From Sipunculus nudus (Eukaryota > Annelida > Sipuncula > Golfingiida > Sipunculidae), in contig CM049312.1 of NCBI GenBank assembly GCA_026874595.1, forward strand, positions 78,655,429-78,719,428: a stretch of DNA of 64,000 bases, written 5' to 3'. The notes below the pieces were generated by a model. That model saw only the letters and a list, made by a program, of their open reading frames with translations. It did no database searches and was not told the origin of the DNA. Each line of letters opens with the position of its first letter. Within the stretch, counting starts at the first letter, position 1. Positions 22,281 through 32,734 of this stretch are shown here, in pieces. The position numbers were made by a program, and so were the translations under genes.

Positions 22281-23790
22281 GCAGTATTCCAGCTTTCAAC
22301 ATTATGTTATTAAAAGAAATTACCAAAGAGGTATTAAATCGGCCGCTAAATGATAACTTATGGATCTGTTGTGAATGTATCAACCTCTTATCTCGTTCCG
22401 TCCAAATGGAGACGTGACTTTCTTTGACTTGCCTTTTTTATTCTTCGAAATCTCAGCTCTAATGTTGCACATATTTAGGCCATAAGGGATTAGCCAGATT
22501 TCTGAAGAATGGCTTAATGATAACAACCATTAGCTTATTTCATTTGTCATTTCCAGATTTAGTTCGATTTTAAATAAAACGTAAAGCATCTTTATCTCCG
22601 TCGTAATCGGGATATTCAACTTAAACGCAGAGGACTGTAAAATAACCTAAACATAAATTTACCAAAGAGTTTACGCGACAGCGTCAATAATGTGATCATT
22701 CACACCAATAATTCAAAATATGCATTCTCAGGAATGCAAGCCTCCGCCATGTGGCCGGCCTTTAATGTGGGACTCTGATTTTTTTTTTTTTTTTTTCATT
22801 CACTTGTTCAGCCCATGTTCTCAGGTTCATTGGTGCATATAAGGATTTATATTTGTGAATATTCCTGGCAGTCCTTCCTTGATCCGGAGAGTGAGCCGGG
22901 TCCACAATAAAATGCAATAAATTCTTCATTGGCCATTCCTGAAGCCCTGAAAATTTCATAGAATGCCATGCATGACTGCGTGAGAGATATTGTTAATATC
23001 ACACACACACAAACACAAACGCAGTTGACAAGTCGTCGTGAGTTTATCGCTGGCAGGCTTTGTGTGGAAGCAAATGAACTTTGTCGGGAGTACAATCTAA
23101 ACTCCCGTGCCAAGATCGGCCCTAGTGTAACAACACAACGACACAGTCATATAGAGTTAAACAGGTTCGCGGGACACAATCACTTTTTTCGTATTGCTTC
23201 GAATCGAAGTCAATCCCTACATCACAGAAGCCGGACTTTGGAAGTTTTAAAGATTTCAACATTACGTTGTTATAAAAAACTACAAAAGTGGAATTCAATC
23301 GACCGCCATATATTAACTTATTGATCATTTATGAATGTAGCAATCTATTATCTCACTCACATTCAATTGGAAACATGTCTATGCTTGACGTGTTTTGTTT
23401 TGTTTTGCCTAAATCGCATTTTAGGCGTAATTAGGATATTCAGTTCCAAAGCAGATGAGTCTATAATTACCTAAACATCAATTAACAAATGAGTTTACGT
23501 GACATCAGTCAATAAGTCGATCATTCGCAGCAGTAATAACAACCTAGTATTGTAGACTCGTCCTCCGCAATACACCCCCACTTGTGAAGCTTATCTTACA
23601 CTATGCAATAGCAAGTATGTATGAGAATACTCCAGTGGTTGACAAGTCGTCGTGAGTTTATCGATGACTGGCTTTTTTTGGAAGACTGTTGGGAGTACAA
23701 TCCAAACTCTTGTGCCAAGATCGCTCCAAGTGTAAAGACGCAACGACACAATCATGTAGACTATTTAAACAGGTTCGGTTTTTTTACTGC
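22270..23790 (+). repeat. tandem duplication of a ~0.9-kb unit, first copy interrupted
   Basis: Block X at 22270-22727 (AGCCGG, TTTCAACATTA.GTT.TTA, AT.AACTTAT.GATC, TAATC/TTAGGATATTCA, ACCTAAACAT, GAGTTTACG.GACA) recurs at 23230-23550. Block Y at 23024-23190 (GTTGACAAGTCGTCGTGAGTTTATCG, GGGAGTACAATC.AAACTC.TGTGCCAAGATCG) recurs at 23638-23785. Order X-Y-X'-Y' shows a tandem duplication. X to X' is about 960 bp, Y to Y' about 613 bp; most of the difference is the short element at 22730-23021 lying between X and Y in copy 1 only. Confidence 0.8.
22730..23021 (+). mobile_element. CCTCCGCC/GTTCATGATTGCGTGAG-family element inside the duplicated unit
   Basis: Starts AGGAATGCAAGCCTCCGCCATGTGG, contains a T18-19 tract (22780-22797), GATCCGGAGAGTGAGCCGGGTCC and ends CCTGAAAATTTCATAGAATGCCATGCATGACTGCGTGAG...ACACACACAAACAC. 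The same order, reversed, is seen at 44526-44802. It occupies the junction of blocks X and Y in the first duplicate only. Confidence 0.75.
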
Positions 23791-24129
23791 TAAGAATTGA
23801 GGTCAATTGGATATTTCCTTTACAAATTCAGCAAGGTGCCGGTGTTCTGTTTTGAGAATATTAAGAACGTGAGGATATTCCAAGAAAGAAATTAACGGAG
23901 GCGGCAACCGTGGAAGTATTGTGACAACAAGAGACATGCCGCTCGTCACGGGAACATTTTTTTTGTTCTGAAACATGTTTCTTCAACAAAGCTGCTACTT
24001 AAGATAATTTTATCAGTTGCCGTTAAACTTTGATATTTAAATAATAGAACACCGATATGTTGGTGCAGCATCACAATCTCAAAAAGATTGTTTTGGCTAG
24101 TCTGTCCAAAACATTTTTTTAGATGTTAC
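23791..24129. other. no gene seen
   Basis: No coding-like frame or repeat was recognised in this stretch. Confidence 0.35.
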
Positions 24130-24130
24130 G

Positions 24131-24198
24131 ATTTTATTATATTGCAGTGTGTTATATTGCATCGATTTATTATATTGCAGTGTGTTATATTGCATTGT
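24131..24198 (+). repeat. 33-bp tandem duplication
   Basis: The unit TTTATTATATTGCAGTGTGTTATATTGCATCGA occurs twice with period 33, nearly identical. Confidence 0.85.
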
Positions 24199-24227
24199 AA
24201 TGTATAACGTAATATATTAAATTATAC

Positions 24228-24357
24228 AGATAAGTCTCTATAATGTGGTCACCCTTGGGACATGGTCAAACTGACCATTTTGAAGAGGTGCCCACTATAT
24301 GGAGGTCATCACTTCAGTGGCATTAGTTTATCTTCCAGGGTTGGGGATGACTCGCAG

Positions 24358-24396
<39 letters not shown>

Positions 24397-24812
24397 CCTT
24401 TGTTAGCGTCTGTATGATACATTTCAAATATATATACCTACTCACATTTCAATTATATTACAACTAAGTATAAGGTTTTAGAAAATAAGGTATTATGTTG
24501 CCGGTATAAGTTAATTCTAAACCAGGTTTAGATATAATATTTCATGAAGCACTCATAAATGGAACTAAAGTCTTTAATTCCATTGATAATATATTTTCAT
24601 TTACATCTATAAATATTTTTCTTGAATAGTGAGGGGAGGATGATTACATTAACCTTCCCCCCCCCCTTGTCAACAAGTGGGGGGATATATACCCCGCCCC
24701 CCTATATTGTCGCCCCTGCATAAAAATAGACAAAAGGGGACTGTCAAAAACTGCCCACTCTATAAAGGTGCCCACTTTATAGAGGTGCCAATTCGAAGAA
24801 ATTTCACTATAT
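24228..24812. mobile_element. split element with GAGGTGCCCAC arms around a (TA)n-headed repeat
   Basis: On the left, AGTCTCTATAATGTGGTCACCC...GAAGAGGTGCCCACTATATGGAGG (24230-24300); on the right, TGCCCACTCTATAAAGGTGCCCACTTTATAGAGGTGCCAATTCGAAG (24750-24797). These wordings match the ends of the pogo/Tigger-like element at 41811-41981 (AGAGGTGTC, GAGGTGCC, GGTTCCACTG). The microsatellite-headed repeat (24357-24716) sits between the halves, consistent with insertion into an older element. Halves are short and diverged. Confidence 0.5.
24357..24716 (+). repeat. (TA)n-headed dispersed repeat D, copy 1
   Basis: A (CA)n(TA)n array (24357-24396) leads into GTCTGTATGATACATTTCAAATATAT...AACTAAGTATAAGGTTTTAGAAA, ...TAATATTTCATGAA..ACTCATA, ...AAGTGGGGGGATATATACCCC..CCCCTATATTGTCGCCCCTG. 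The same order and strand occur at 40880-41193 and 48799-49206. Confidence 0.8.
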
Positions 24813-25354
24813 ATGCCATTATTCTTTATCATAACATGTAGTGTGATATATTTTATCATAATACCATATTATAAAATACATAAAATCATATTATATTATA
24901 TTAGAATAAATTATCCCAGTTGGTTGGCCTTTTCTAACACACCCTGGCGAATTATAAATTAGAAAACAGTGTTTGATCAGTGCAGTATATCCAAAGAATG
25001 AACACCTTTAGCATGAACTCAGACACAAAATAAATCAGCTGAGACCTTATACGAAATCCCAAATTCTGTGTCATACAATTCGTAAATAATTCCAGGAATA
25101 TTGACTGTATTGATTGACTCCCGTTCTGTTCAAAATGTGATATCTATTCAGCCTGGAACTGTCTGGGACCTGACCCGCCAGACTACTGATCAAGTGTACC
25201 GAGGCGGTGTTGATTGGACACTGCCGATGGCATATTTGAGTCTGTCATGGGAGGGACTCTGTTTGTTGTTCAGACAATGTATCATTAGTTTAATCACAGT
25301 GGAACGCATCTTCCTAACAGCCAAATCTCTAGCTGTGTTGAACAGAGACCTTAC
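24813..25354. other. no supported gene; one GC-richer plus frame
   Basis: An 85-codon plus frame (25101-25358) is GC-richer than its surroundings and reads plausibly (SIQPGTVWDLTRQTTDQVYR), but no splice site or motif supports it and a good minus-strand donor lies inside it. Confidence 0.35.
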
Positions 25355-25414
25355 CTGAGCGGGCCTCCTGGACTGTTATATCGTTATATTTAAACAAGCA
25401 GGCGTGCAATGGGA
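25355..25414 (-). CDS. candidate internal exon, unrecognised
   Basis: Minus-strand acceptor GGTCATTATGATTTCAG (AG at 25416-25415) and a perfect CAG|GTAAGG donor (25354-25349) bound 60 bp. One frame is open, PLHACLFKYNDITVQEARS, entering in phase 1 and leaving in phase 1. The other two frames stop. Too short for a family assignment. Confidence 0.25.
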
Positions 25415-25703
25415 CTGAAATCATAATGACCAGTCAAATCTATGGTTATAGGTATACACGGAAGTAAAAACTGTTCACACTACTTATCAACATGAACACA
25501 TGCAAACGCATCTCACAGGGTTTACAAGCTTTTATATAACTGGTCAGATTCTCGATAAAGTCTCCCATCGCCAGCTCGGTTTCTAAAAATAGCATCCCGC
25601 CGCAGGTTCACACGTCTTTTTTCATAATTCATGAAACAGTACACTGAAGCGAGGTATCTGCTTAATCGAGCTTTAGACCTTGCTCTCAGGAAGATGGTGG
25701 AAC

Positions 25704-25713
25704 GTGACGTCAC
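25704..25713. promoter_or_regulatory. CRE-like palindrome GTGACGTCAC
   Basis: A perfect palindromic CRE (TGACGTCA core). Sites with the same core also occur at 32381-32390 and 63586-63593. No adjacent promoter is established, so function is unproven. Confidence 0.3.
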
Positions 25714-25855
25714 AATTAATTACCACGTCACAAAACTGTCAGCCAGAAGAGGGAAACATAGTTGAACTACAAAGTTACTGATGAAGCTGGAAAGATACTG
25801 AGTAAAGTGTATCCCTCGGACACAGCAACTTTTCTCATATATCTCTCCAAATTAG

Positions 25856-25928
25856 CGGCGTTTGCCCTTCTAACTTAATTTACAATCTACCAAGGTTTCT
25901 GATTGGCGAGACTATCGAGATCCCCACT
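25856..25928 (+). CDS. candidate internal exon, unrecognised
   Basis: A pyrimidine-rich acceptor (CAACTTTTCTCATATATCTCTCCAAATTAG, AG at 25854-25855) and a GTAAGT donor at 25929 bound 73 bp. Only one frame is open: GVCPSNLIYNLPRFLIGE then TIEIPT, entering after one base and leaving in phase 0. Both other frames stop early. No partner exon was identified on the plus strand nearby. Confidence 0.3.
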
Positions 25929-26186
25929 GTAAGTCTCGAATAGGATGGAAATGTGTGTGCTATGCTTCACCGACACGATATTCATACCACAGTTCGGTTA
26001 TGCTCTCCAGAAAAAGCGGCTCCAATAGGTCATACTTGTGAATGCACGCGGTGGAAAGTTTCAACCAGCTCGCAAATGAACGCTTGGTCAGAACATGCAA
26101 ACTCTCCTATCTCGCGATAGTTTACAAAGACTTCTTGAAAAAAATAAAAGACGTTGGTCATACCCGGATATATTTCGTTCTCGTTA

Positions 26187-26192
26187 TATTAT

Positions 26193-26225
<33 letters not shown>

Positions 26226-26226
26226 A

Positions 26227-26262
<36 letters not shown>

Positions 26263-26278
26263 TTATTTATTTATTTAT

Positions 26279-26334
<56 letters not shown>

Positions 26335-26335
26335 A
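26187..26335 (+). repeat. (ATT)n microsatellite
   Basis: About 150 bp of ATT units with a few TTTA interruptions near 26260-26280. It produces the long isoleucine frame at 26095-26451, which is not a gene. Confidence 0.95.
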
Positions 26336-26694
26336 TATTTTTTTCGAGATATGAAATTAACATTCAGACGGAAGAAAATCATAGCAATATATGGCAATAC
26401 ATCTGGATGGGTCTGTCATGTAACATAAATAAAACATTTTTCTCCTCATAATTTCACGTTTAAATAACCCTTACAATAAGGTGAAAAAATTTCCTTTCTT
26501 TGATAACAGTCTCGACCATTATCCAGTGACATCAGTGAGCAACTCCTGTCTTTCCTTTATTGTGTATTAGAACTCTCCTCTCCGGGCAGTCTAGACTGAT
26601 TTCCTTTGCTCCCTTACACATCCGTATCCGGCGGAGCTAGTATGACTTTCCTTTTGCATATTTAGATCGTGTTATTATTAGCAAGGGTCTGGGA
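26336..26694. other. no gene seen
   Basis: No coding-like or repeated structure recognised between the ATT array and the SINE. Confidence 0.35.
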
Positions 26695-26800
26695 CCGGCT
26701 TCAGCGTTTCAGGGGTAGAGCACAGGAGTAAAAGCCGGGAGATCGTGGGTTCGAATTTAAGCCGAGGAGCGGTGAGGGTTTCCCGGTCGGCCAAAATAAT
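26695..26800 (+). mobile_element. tRNA-derived SINE, best-preserved forward head
   Basis: CAGCGTTTCAGGGGTAGAGCACAGGAG is an A-box region and GGGAGATCGTGGGTTCGAATTTAAG a B box with near-canonical GGTTCGAAT, spaced as in a tRNA. It is followed by CCGAGGAGCGGTGAGGGTTTCCCGGTCGG, shared with the other SINEs at 13060, 17310 and 59040. The body beyond about 26800 is not recognisable. Confidence 0.75.
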
Positions 26801-27422
26801 AACTAATTTTTTTCTTTGTTTAACAGGTAAAAGCACTATATAACAAAGAATGTCTTATCAAAATTGTATTATTTTATCTTCTTGAAAAAAATGTCTGAGC
26901 GGCTTGAGCTCAAAATTGGTAAGTTTCTATTTAAAATCCAAAATAAAAATGTTTGATGTCGGGGGTTTAAATTTGACACTCGAGGTGCCATGAGAACCAT
27001 AGGCCTACTTCCAGTGATTTTACCTGACGGTTGCATACATCTACTGTAGTTTGGAATGTATGCACAAACGGTAATTACATTCACTCTCAGCCCAAGGCTT
27101 ACTTACAAGAAGTAACTGCAAAATGCAATGATTATTACTGTTCCTTCGATCCATGAGACACTTTGACAATACTGAACCTCACATAATAACATGAATTACT
27201 TATAACTAATAAGTTGGTGCAATTCAGATTTTACTCATTTTCGGTTAAACCAAAAAGGTCCTTTTGCATGTATTGTTCCAATTAACATTTGACACATTTT
27301 TCATTGCAGAACGGATTCCTGTTTTTTTTTTATTTATTTATTTTGTTTGTTTTTATTCCTCCTATATAAACGATTTTATCCAGATGTCACAGTGCCCTGC
27401 TTAGATTTAAAGAGAACCTTAC
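26801..27422. other. no supported gene
   Basis: T-rich tracts and short frames only. A GTAAGT on the minus strand at about 27102-27107 has no coding frame upstream. Confidence 0.35.
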
Positions 27423-27556
27423 TGTAAGACTAGATGAGGATACAAATATTTTTGTCATTTTTGACAACGCCCCGTGGCCAGGTATACGCTGTCGGAAATA
27501 CTGGGAAATCCCTCTGCATGTTTGATAAATTTCTGACAGGATTGCTGGTCGAAAAC
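27423..27556 (-). CDS. candidate internal exon, unrecognised
   Basis: Minus-strand acceptor TCATTTACTGTGTCGCTGTTGCAG (AG at 27558-27557) and donor ACA|GTAAGG (27422-27417) bound 134 bp. The frame that stays open enters after two bases and leaves in phase 0: FRPAILSEIYQTCRGISQYF, RQRIPGHGALSKMTKIF, VSSSSLT. A second frame (NPVRNLSNMQRDFPVFPTAY) is open until a stop 10 bp before the donor. No family was recognised. Confidence 0.3.
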
Positions 27557-28186
27557 CTGCAACAGCGACACAGTAAATGACTAAATGATGCTGCATGACA
27601 ATGCCACATAGGGATAATGAGCTGCCTATACGGAGGTAAGGGCATGCACGGTCTCTGAGTGTTTTTATAGTTTAGGATATTATTTTCACATTATTATAGC
27701 TTATAATTAGAGAAGCTTTATTAACCTTTATTAAACAGAGTCTCACATGAGTTTCTTTTTATTAATCACAATACAGATTTTCCCGACTTGTTATTAATAG
27801 AATTTTAAAGAACGTGCTTGGAAAGTAAATTCTTGAAGGATTAATATTCTTAAAAATATACATGACTGTTTGCAAGATATAGAAAGTCGCGTCTAGAGTC
27901 ACATTAATATTGATTTACTATTTAGAGACTTGCCTGTCGGCCATATACTGAAATTATGGATGTCTAATACAAGCATAGTAGAGGTTCCATTGGCCGTTGC
28001 GACAAGAGAGTCTCTGTCAACTGTAGTACGAAAGCTGGTTCCAGACACCAAGGTTCCGGTTAATTAGGGTCATGATCTTTACTAAGGCATTGAGTCGTTC
28101 GCTGGGGTTAAGCATTAAATGATGTTACAGAGACATCCCCTGGAGTTTCCGTTCATGAGGAAGGATGACTGACTCCTCACGGCGAA

Positions 28187-28303
28187 TAATCCTTCAACGC
28201 TGTGGCTTGATACTTCCCGCGGCAGACTTTTTATCTGCTGCGAGAAATCCCTCAACTTGTCGTTTAATGGTTCCCGGGACAAACTTTTTATCTGTGGTCC
28301 AGA
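28187..28303 (+). repeat. diverged 57-bp tandem duplication
   Basis: CAGACTTTTTATCTG at 28223 and CAAACTTTTTATCTG at 28280, with flanking AATCC.TCAAC.....TTCCCG blocks, give two copies with period about 57. Confidence 0.7.
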
Positions 28304-28471
28304 CAAATGTGATCTTCCTAGATAAATGATACTCCGTCCCCAGGCTGAAGTCGTACACTAGGCAAAAAAAAGGAATATTGTTCTAAGGACAATGGAAATA
28401 AAATTAATAGTGCGAGCTTGGGTTTTTTTTTTACCGGTCGAGACACAATAAGTGGAATTTTGCTAACTTGC

Positions 28472-28861
28472 CTAGAAAATACCACATAAATATGCTCCAG
28501 TTCTATTTCCCATACCTTTAAGAATAGTGTTTAGTCTATTTCCCATACCTTTAAGAATAGTGTTTAGTCTATTTCCCATACCTTTAAGAATAGTGTTTAG
28601 TCTATTTCCCATACCTTTAAGAACAGTGTTTAGTCTATTTCCCATACCTTTAAAAATGATGTTTAGGGAATTTGTGCCAGAGCACAAATTAGCAACTTTA
28701 CCAATTCGTTTGAATTCGTTTGAAAATGACCCGACGTAGAACGATACTTTTTTGTATGGCCTTATTGCTCGGCCTTTGTCACCCACCCTTTGCACACAGG
28801 ATCTTAAACCAGTCGTCCAAGCAGATAAAAAAGCACCGAAGTAACCATGTTTCATGAACAA
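28472..28861 (-). CDS. 129-codon frame containing an 11-residue repeat, doubtful gene
   Basis: A minus-strand frame whose C-terminal half is the 33-bp minisatellite translated in phase, giving five LNTILKGMGNR-type units. The N-terminal half (FGAFLSAWTTGLRSCVQRVG, then KVSFYVGSFSNEFKRIGK) precedes the array. Because the period is divisible by three the array keeps frames open on both strands (a 70-codon plus frame also exists), so length alone is not evidence. No signal peptide, domain or splice site was found. Confidence 0.2.
   Translation of the reverse strand: MFMKHGYFGAFLSAWTTGLRSCVQRVGDKGRAIRPYKKVSFYVGSFSNEFKRIGKVANLCSGTNSLNIIFKGMGNRLNTVLKGMGNRLNTILKGMGNRLNTILKGMGNRLNTILKGMGNRTGAYLCGIF
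28502..28666 (+). repeat. 33-bp minisatellite, five copies
   Basis: Unit TCTATTTCCCATACCTTTAAGAATAGTGTTTAG; the first three are near identical, the last two carry A-to-C and G-to-A type changes. Homogeneity at the left and divergence at the right suggest growth from one side. Confidence 0.95.
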
Positions 28862-29560
28862 AAGTATCGTCCCTCAGACGGAACAGTTGTGGTTATGATC
28901 CAATAACGTTATATACTGAGACAATATATTTTAGCTTTATGTATTTATGGATTCCTTGTGTAAATGTATGGATATTAATTAAGGGGAAGCGTGTGATACT
29001 GCCCTGTCACGTAGTCCGCAGCCGGAATGGAATACTGCAGATAATCATATACTTAGTTAAGTTAGCATTAAAAAAAGGAGGCGGTATCCTCCACAAAAAA
29101 AAACATACAACCGATATAAACAGATTAAACATATATAGAGAGAAACTACACCCAAAGTGTATATATCATCAGCTAAAGAAGCACCAATTTGACACAGAAT
29201 GTTCACTGGATATTCTATTTTATTTCAAGAAGTTATACGTTTTTCTCTTTAAACTGGATATCTAATTGTCGGTGAATGCAGCTTCGTGAAAACAGAATTT
29301 ATTCATTAAAATAAATAAGGGATTTTACATTTTTTTTTCTTAACGAAAGGAGCCTGTTATGTCATTCGCTCACTGCCCTGTTTGATTCACCGATTATGTT
29401 TTGGTACGAAATCGTTCCATGTGAATTTTTATTGGTGGTATGCAAGATCGCCATTTCCTTAACTGTAACACTCTCCAAGAGGAATCACATTCGTCCGATG
29501 TTCTCCGCGATATGTCTGGATGACACCGAGGATACCTCGAGAGTGATCGGGAAACATCGG
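28862..29560. other. no supported gene
   Basis: A 108-codon plus frame (28939-29265) is lysine-rich and AT-driven and lacks motif or splice support. Confidence 0.3.
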
Positions 29561-29814
29561 TTTACTTTTGGAGGAAATCGATTTCAGATTACCCCCGGGG
29601 GTAGCCTCAACCTGATTTCAGGTTACCCCCCTACATTTCAGATTACCCCCATCACTGATCAAGCTAATATGATTACTTTTTGTGTAAGTAGTACCTCACC
29701 ACTCCTGATATATTTATTTACAACATTCTCAGCTATAATTCAGTAATAATTCACCGCTGAATTTCTTTGTTACATTTTCAAATTCATGTTTTCAAAATAC
29801 TTGCAGATCGTTTT

Positions 29815-30268
29815 TTATTAATTGTAAGGTATCCTGAACCAGATCAATCTTAAATCACCCAAACTTTGTCTGGTAGAAATATGATGACTACCAAAACATT
29901 TTAAATTAACCTAATTTGCATAATTATTTATTCAACCCGATTCTACATGTAATAGTAAATGATTATTGACCGCGTAAATACTAAACTTATTTTATAAGGT
30001 CCCTTGCTTGGTTCTTATGTATGCTTGCACATTCTCATATTTTGCATATTTAATGAGATAATTTGCATATTGTGCATAATATGAGGTAATTTAATTAATA
30101 AGATTATTTTTCATTAACTGTAAGGTTTATTAAAGTAGATTAATCTTTAACCACCCAAACTTTGTCCTGGTAGAAATGTGAATACTACTTAAACATTTTT
30201 TTATTAACTTAAGTTGCATATTTAAGCAAACTTATTCTATATGTAATAGTATATCGATACTTCACAAT
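29815..30268 (+). repeat. ~297-bp-period direct duplication inside the 2.7-kb element
   Basis: 29820-29965 (TGTAAGGTATCCTGAACC..ATCAATCTTAAATCACCCAAACTTTGTC.TGGTAGAAAT...CTAC..GTAATAGTA) recurs at 30117-30268 (TGTAAGGTTTATTAAAG...TTAATCTTTAACCACCCAAACTTTGTCCTGGTAGAAAT...CTAT.TGTAATAGTA). Confidence 0.8.
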
Positions 30269-32115
30269 TTCCACGCATTTCTGACTTTAGTACATGTTAG
30301 CGTGAACAGAAAGATGTTTGTTTTGGTGAAAAAAACTTATCGTCATATACAATAAACGCCTTACTATTAATAAAAAATGAATAAAATAAATGGGTTATTT
30401 AGCAAAATATGCTAACTATCTGATTAAATATAGGAGAAACGAAATAACCCCTATTGCTTGTTGGATTTTACGTTAAAAATTGCATAAGTACCAACCAACT
30501 GACCTTTGACACCCCATCATCAATACTTTAAGGATTGCCCCTGTCTATACAGTCAGTGTTTACAGTCACATAGCCTATGTTTAAGACAATATGACGAAGT
30601 TGCAGTTGTATTAAACATTTTTTTTTGTATTAAAAACAATGAATACAGTCAACACGAATGCAGGTATAATGAACAATTTGGGGGTTTTAAAGAATTTTAA
30701 TTGATTTCTTGATATCAAATATATACTGTATAACTCTTATTGGATTATGTGTGGATTTTAACATTTAGCAAGAAAATTTAAATATTTAAACATCAATATA
30801 CTTAACGATTACAGTGTAAATGATTATAATTAATTCAGGAAACGCAGAATACTAACAACGTGTCAAAACCTGTGTAATTCTTTTTAATATAAAAAAAAAC
30901 AAATTAAAAATATAAATCACAGAAATACATTTTGGCTGCATAAACAATTATTAGGGAAGAGTATATGCTGGGTTTAACAAATGCTGTTTTTTAAGAATAT
31001 GCACATATTTTGGTATAGTTTATTTCAATTCAGACTTTCAAATGTATTAGGGACTGAAATTTTGAATTTAATGTTTATGACACATAACATTTATATATAA
31101 ATATAGAACACCTTATTATCATAAATATGAGAATTTGGTGTTATACAGACGTTAACGCTAACACTGTACAACAATAGTTTATTAATAATTTCAATGATAA
31201 TAATTTTACATTGAAAATTTAAAATTTTGAAATGTAATGGTAAAACGAAGAAATTTAGCTGAGTGAACAATGTAAATAATATTGGCACACCAAAGAGGCA
31301 AAAATTATAAAAAAAATACTTGTATTAATATATTTAAAATGAAACATTAAATAAACTTGAAATATTAAAATATAAAAAGAATGAAAATTCTATGTTCAAA
31401 ATAAAACACAGTGCAGTAAAAGTTTTAATGGATTAAGCATATTAAAATTATATGTAGAACATAACTTGCTCGGTTTAACAGACAATTCCTAGGGCATTTT
31501 AAATATAACATCTAAAAATTTTAAGAAATTTTAATTGTAATTGTAAAAATTATACTTTGTATTATATCTGAGTAAATGCTTCCGATGTTTTCAGCAGTCT
31601 AAAATTAAAATTTATTAATATTTTAGTGGCTTTGGAACACAAAAATAAATATATTTTTATATGTTAAACTTTGATTTAAGTTCAAATAAAAGAAGGGAAA
31701 CTATTCAAGTGGTATACTACAACATAGAGACATGACATATTAAAAATACATATAACACGTGATAAAGGTATGTATAAATTGGTCCTCTACTCTGACAAAA
31801 TACGGGACTTTTTATGTCATTTTTTAATTTAAATTCGTCAAAATTTCCTCAGATCGAATTTTACCGGGTTTTTTATTTTGTCTTTCCAAAGAAGTAATCG
31901 TTTCGAAATTAAAACCAAAATAAACTTTCTACCATTTTTTCCATGTACAAACCTAATGTCTGACTTCAACGACCTTACTAAACCAGCCAGGAAAATGCAG
32001 TATGCTTGCCAGTTGCTGAATTTCGTGATCACAAAAGATAACATTTAAATTATGGATGTAATTATCATACCCAGTTAATGTGCAAGACTGCATGTTTCAT
32101 TTATATTTGGTGTAA

Positions 32116-32138
32116 AAGTAGTAGTAGTAGTAGTAAAA
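32116..32138 (+). repeat. (GTA)n short array
   Basis: Six GTA units plus one further unit after AAA, inside the right part of the 2.7-kb element. Confidence 0.85.
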
Positions 32139-32310
32139 GTAGTTGTTGTTTATTTTGTTGTTTTAAGGTTACTTTAGGTAATGTATAAGATAAGTATCTA
32201 TATAATCATAAGTAATCATTTGGGGGGGGGGGGTAATCTGAAATTGGAGGGGGTAATCTGAAATCGGTTTCAAGTTACCGGGGGTAATCTGAAATCGGTA
32301 CACCGGCCTT

Positions 32311-32478
32311 CCAACAGTGCCTAACAGGAAGAGATTAGTTTTGAGCTGAAGCGACCTCTGGTGGAAGGTTGAATCACATCGTGACGTCACATCGACAAAT
32401 ATCTGATTACCCTTCCAGTTACGATAAAGGAAGTCGCAAGGTGGATTTCCAGCTTTATGTAATACCTACTATAAAGAC
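32311..32478. promoter_or_regulatory. flank with CRE-like palindrome at 32381-32390
   Basis: GTGACGTCAC is a perfect palindrome. It lies 75 bp outside the 2.7-kb element, with no promoter or transcript evidence beside it. Confidence 0.25.
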
Positions 32479-32633
32479 TGTTACGAAGACAAATTCTCAG
32501 GGGGAAAAACTGGGACGATCCGGGATTCTAACCCATGTCGTTGGCGCACATGTCCGGCGTACCAACCGCTTCGCTAGCAAAGCAAGCTTCACTTGCGAGA
32601 CAGTTCGGTCCGCTTTTATGTCACCCCGTAACA
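32479..32633 (-). mobile_element. tRNA-derived unit bounded by TGTTACG/CGTAACA, copy 1
   Basis: Begins TGTTACGAAGACAAATTCTCAGG and ends CACCCCGTAACA, so the outer 7 bp are inverted. On the minus strand it contains TAGCGAAGCGGTTGGTACGCC (A-box-like) and ATGGGTTAGAATCCCGG (B-box-like), the arrangement of a tRNA. This is a different tRNA-derived sequence from the SINE at 26695. It is directly repeated 256 bp downstream. Confidence 0.65.
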
Positions 32634-32734
32634 CACCCCCTCTTAAGAGCGTTCTCCTATCAGAACAAGATTAATTATCCCAGGAGTCACACTTTGGTGA
32701 CAAAGTTTACCGTCACGTTGGACGAGCCCCCATT

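Larger units (their letters stand above)
29565..32310. mobile_element. 2.7-kb element with GATTACCCCC terminal inverted repeats
   Basis: The left end (29575-29690) reads CGATTTCAGATTACCCCC, then AACCTGATTTCAGGTTACCCCC, then CATTTCAGATTACCCCC, then a TGATTACTT block. The right end (32200-32305), read on the reverse strand, gives CGATTTCAGATTACCCCC, AACTTGAAACCGATTTCAGATTACCCCC, CAATTTCAGATTACCCCCC and TGATTACTT. So each end carries three nested copies of TTTCAGATTACCCCC in inverted orientation. The interior is strongly AT-rich and has no transposase-like frame. A related small element lies at 37925-38425. Confidence 0.75.

Noticed and set aside
25522-25713. 63-codon minus frame rich in Arg
   Set aside because: Starts at a GTG after a stop, no acceptor in the right phase, no motif.
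26095-26451. 118-codon frame with long isoleucine runs
   Set aside because: It is the translation of the (ATT)n array at 26187-26335.
26700-26775. possible functional tRNA gene
   Set aside because: A and B boxes are present but the cloverleaf does not close (no matching acceptor stem), and the segment recurs as the head of a dispersed SINE.
29396-29746. 116-codon plus frame
   Set aside because: Passes through the left terminal inverted repeat of the 2.7-kb element.
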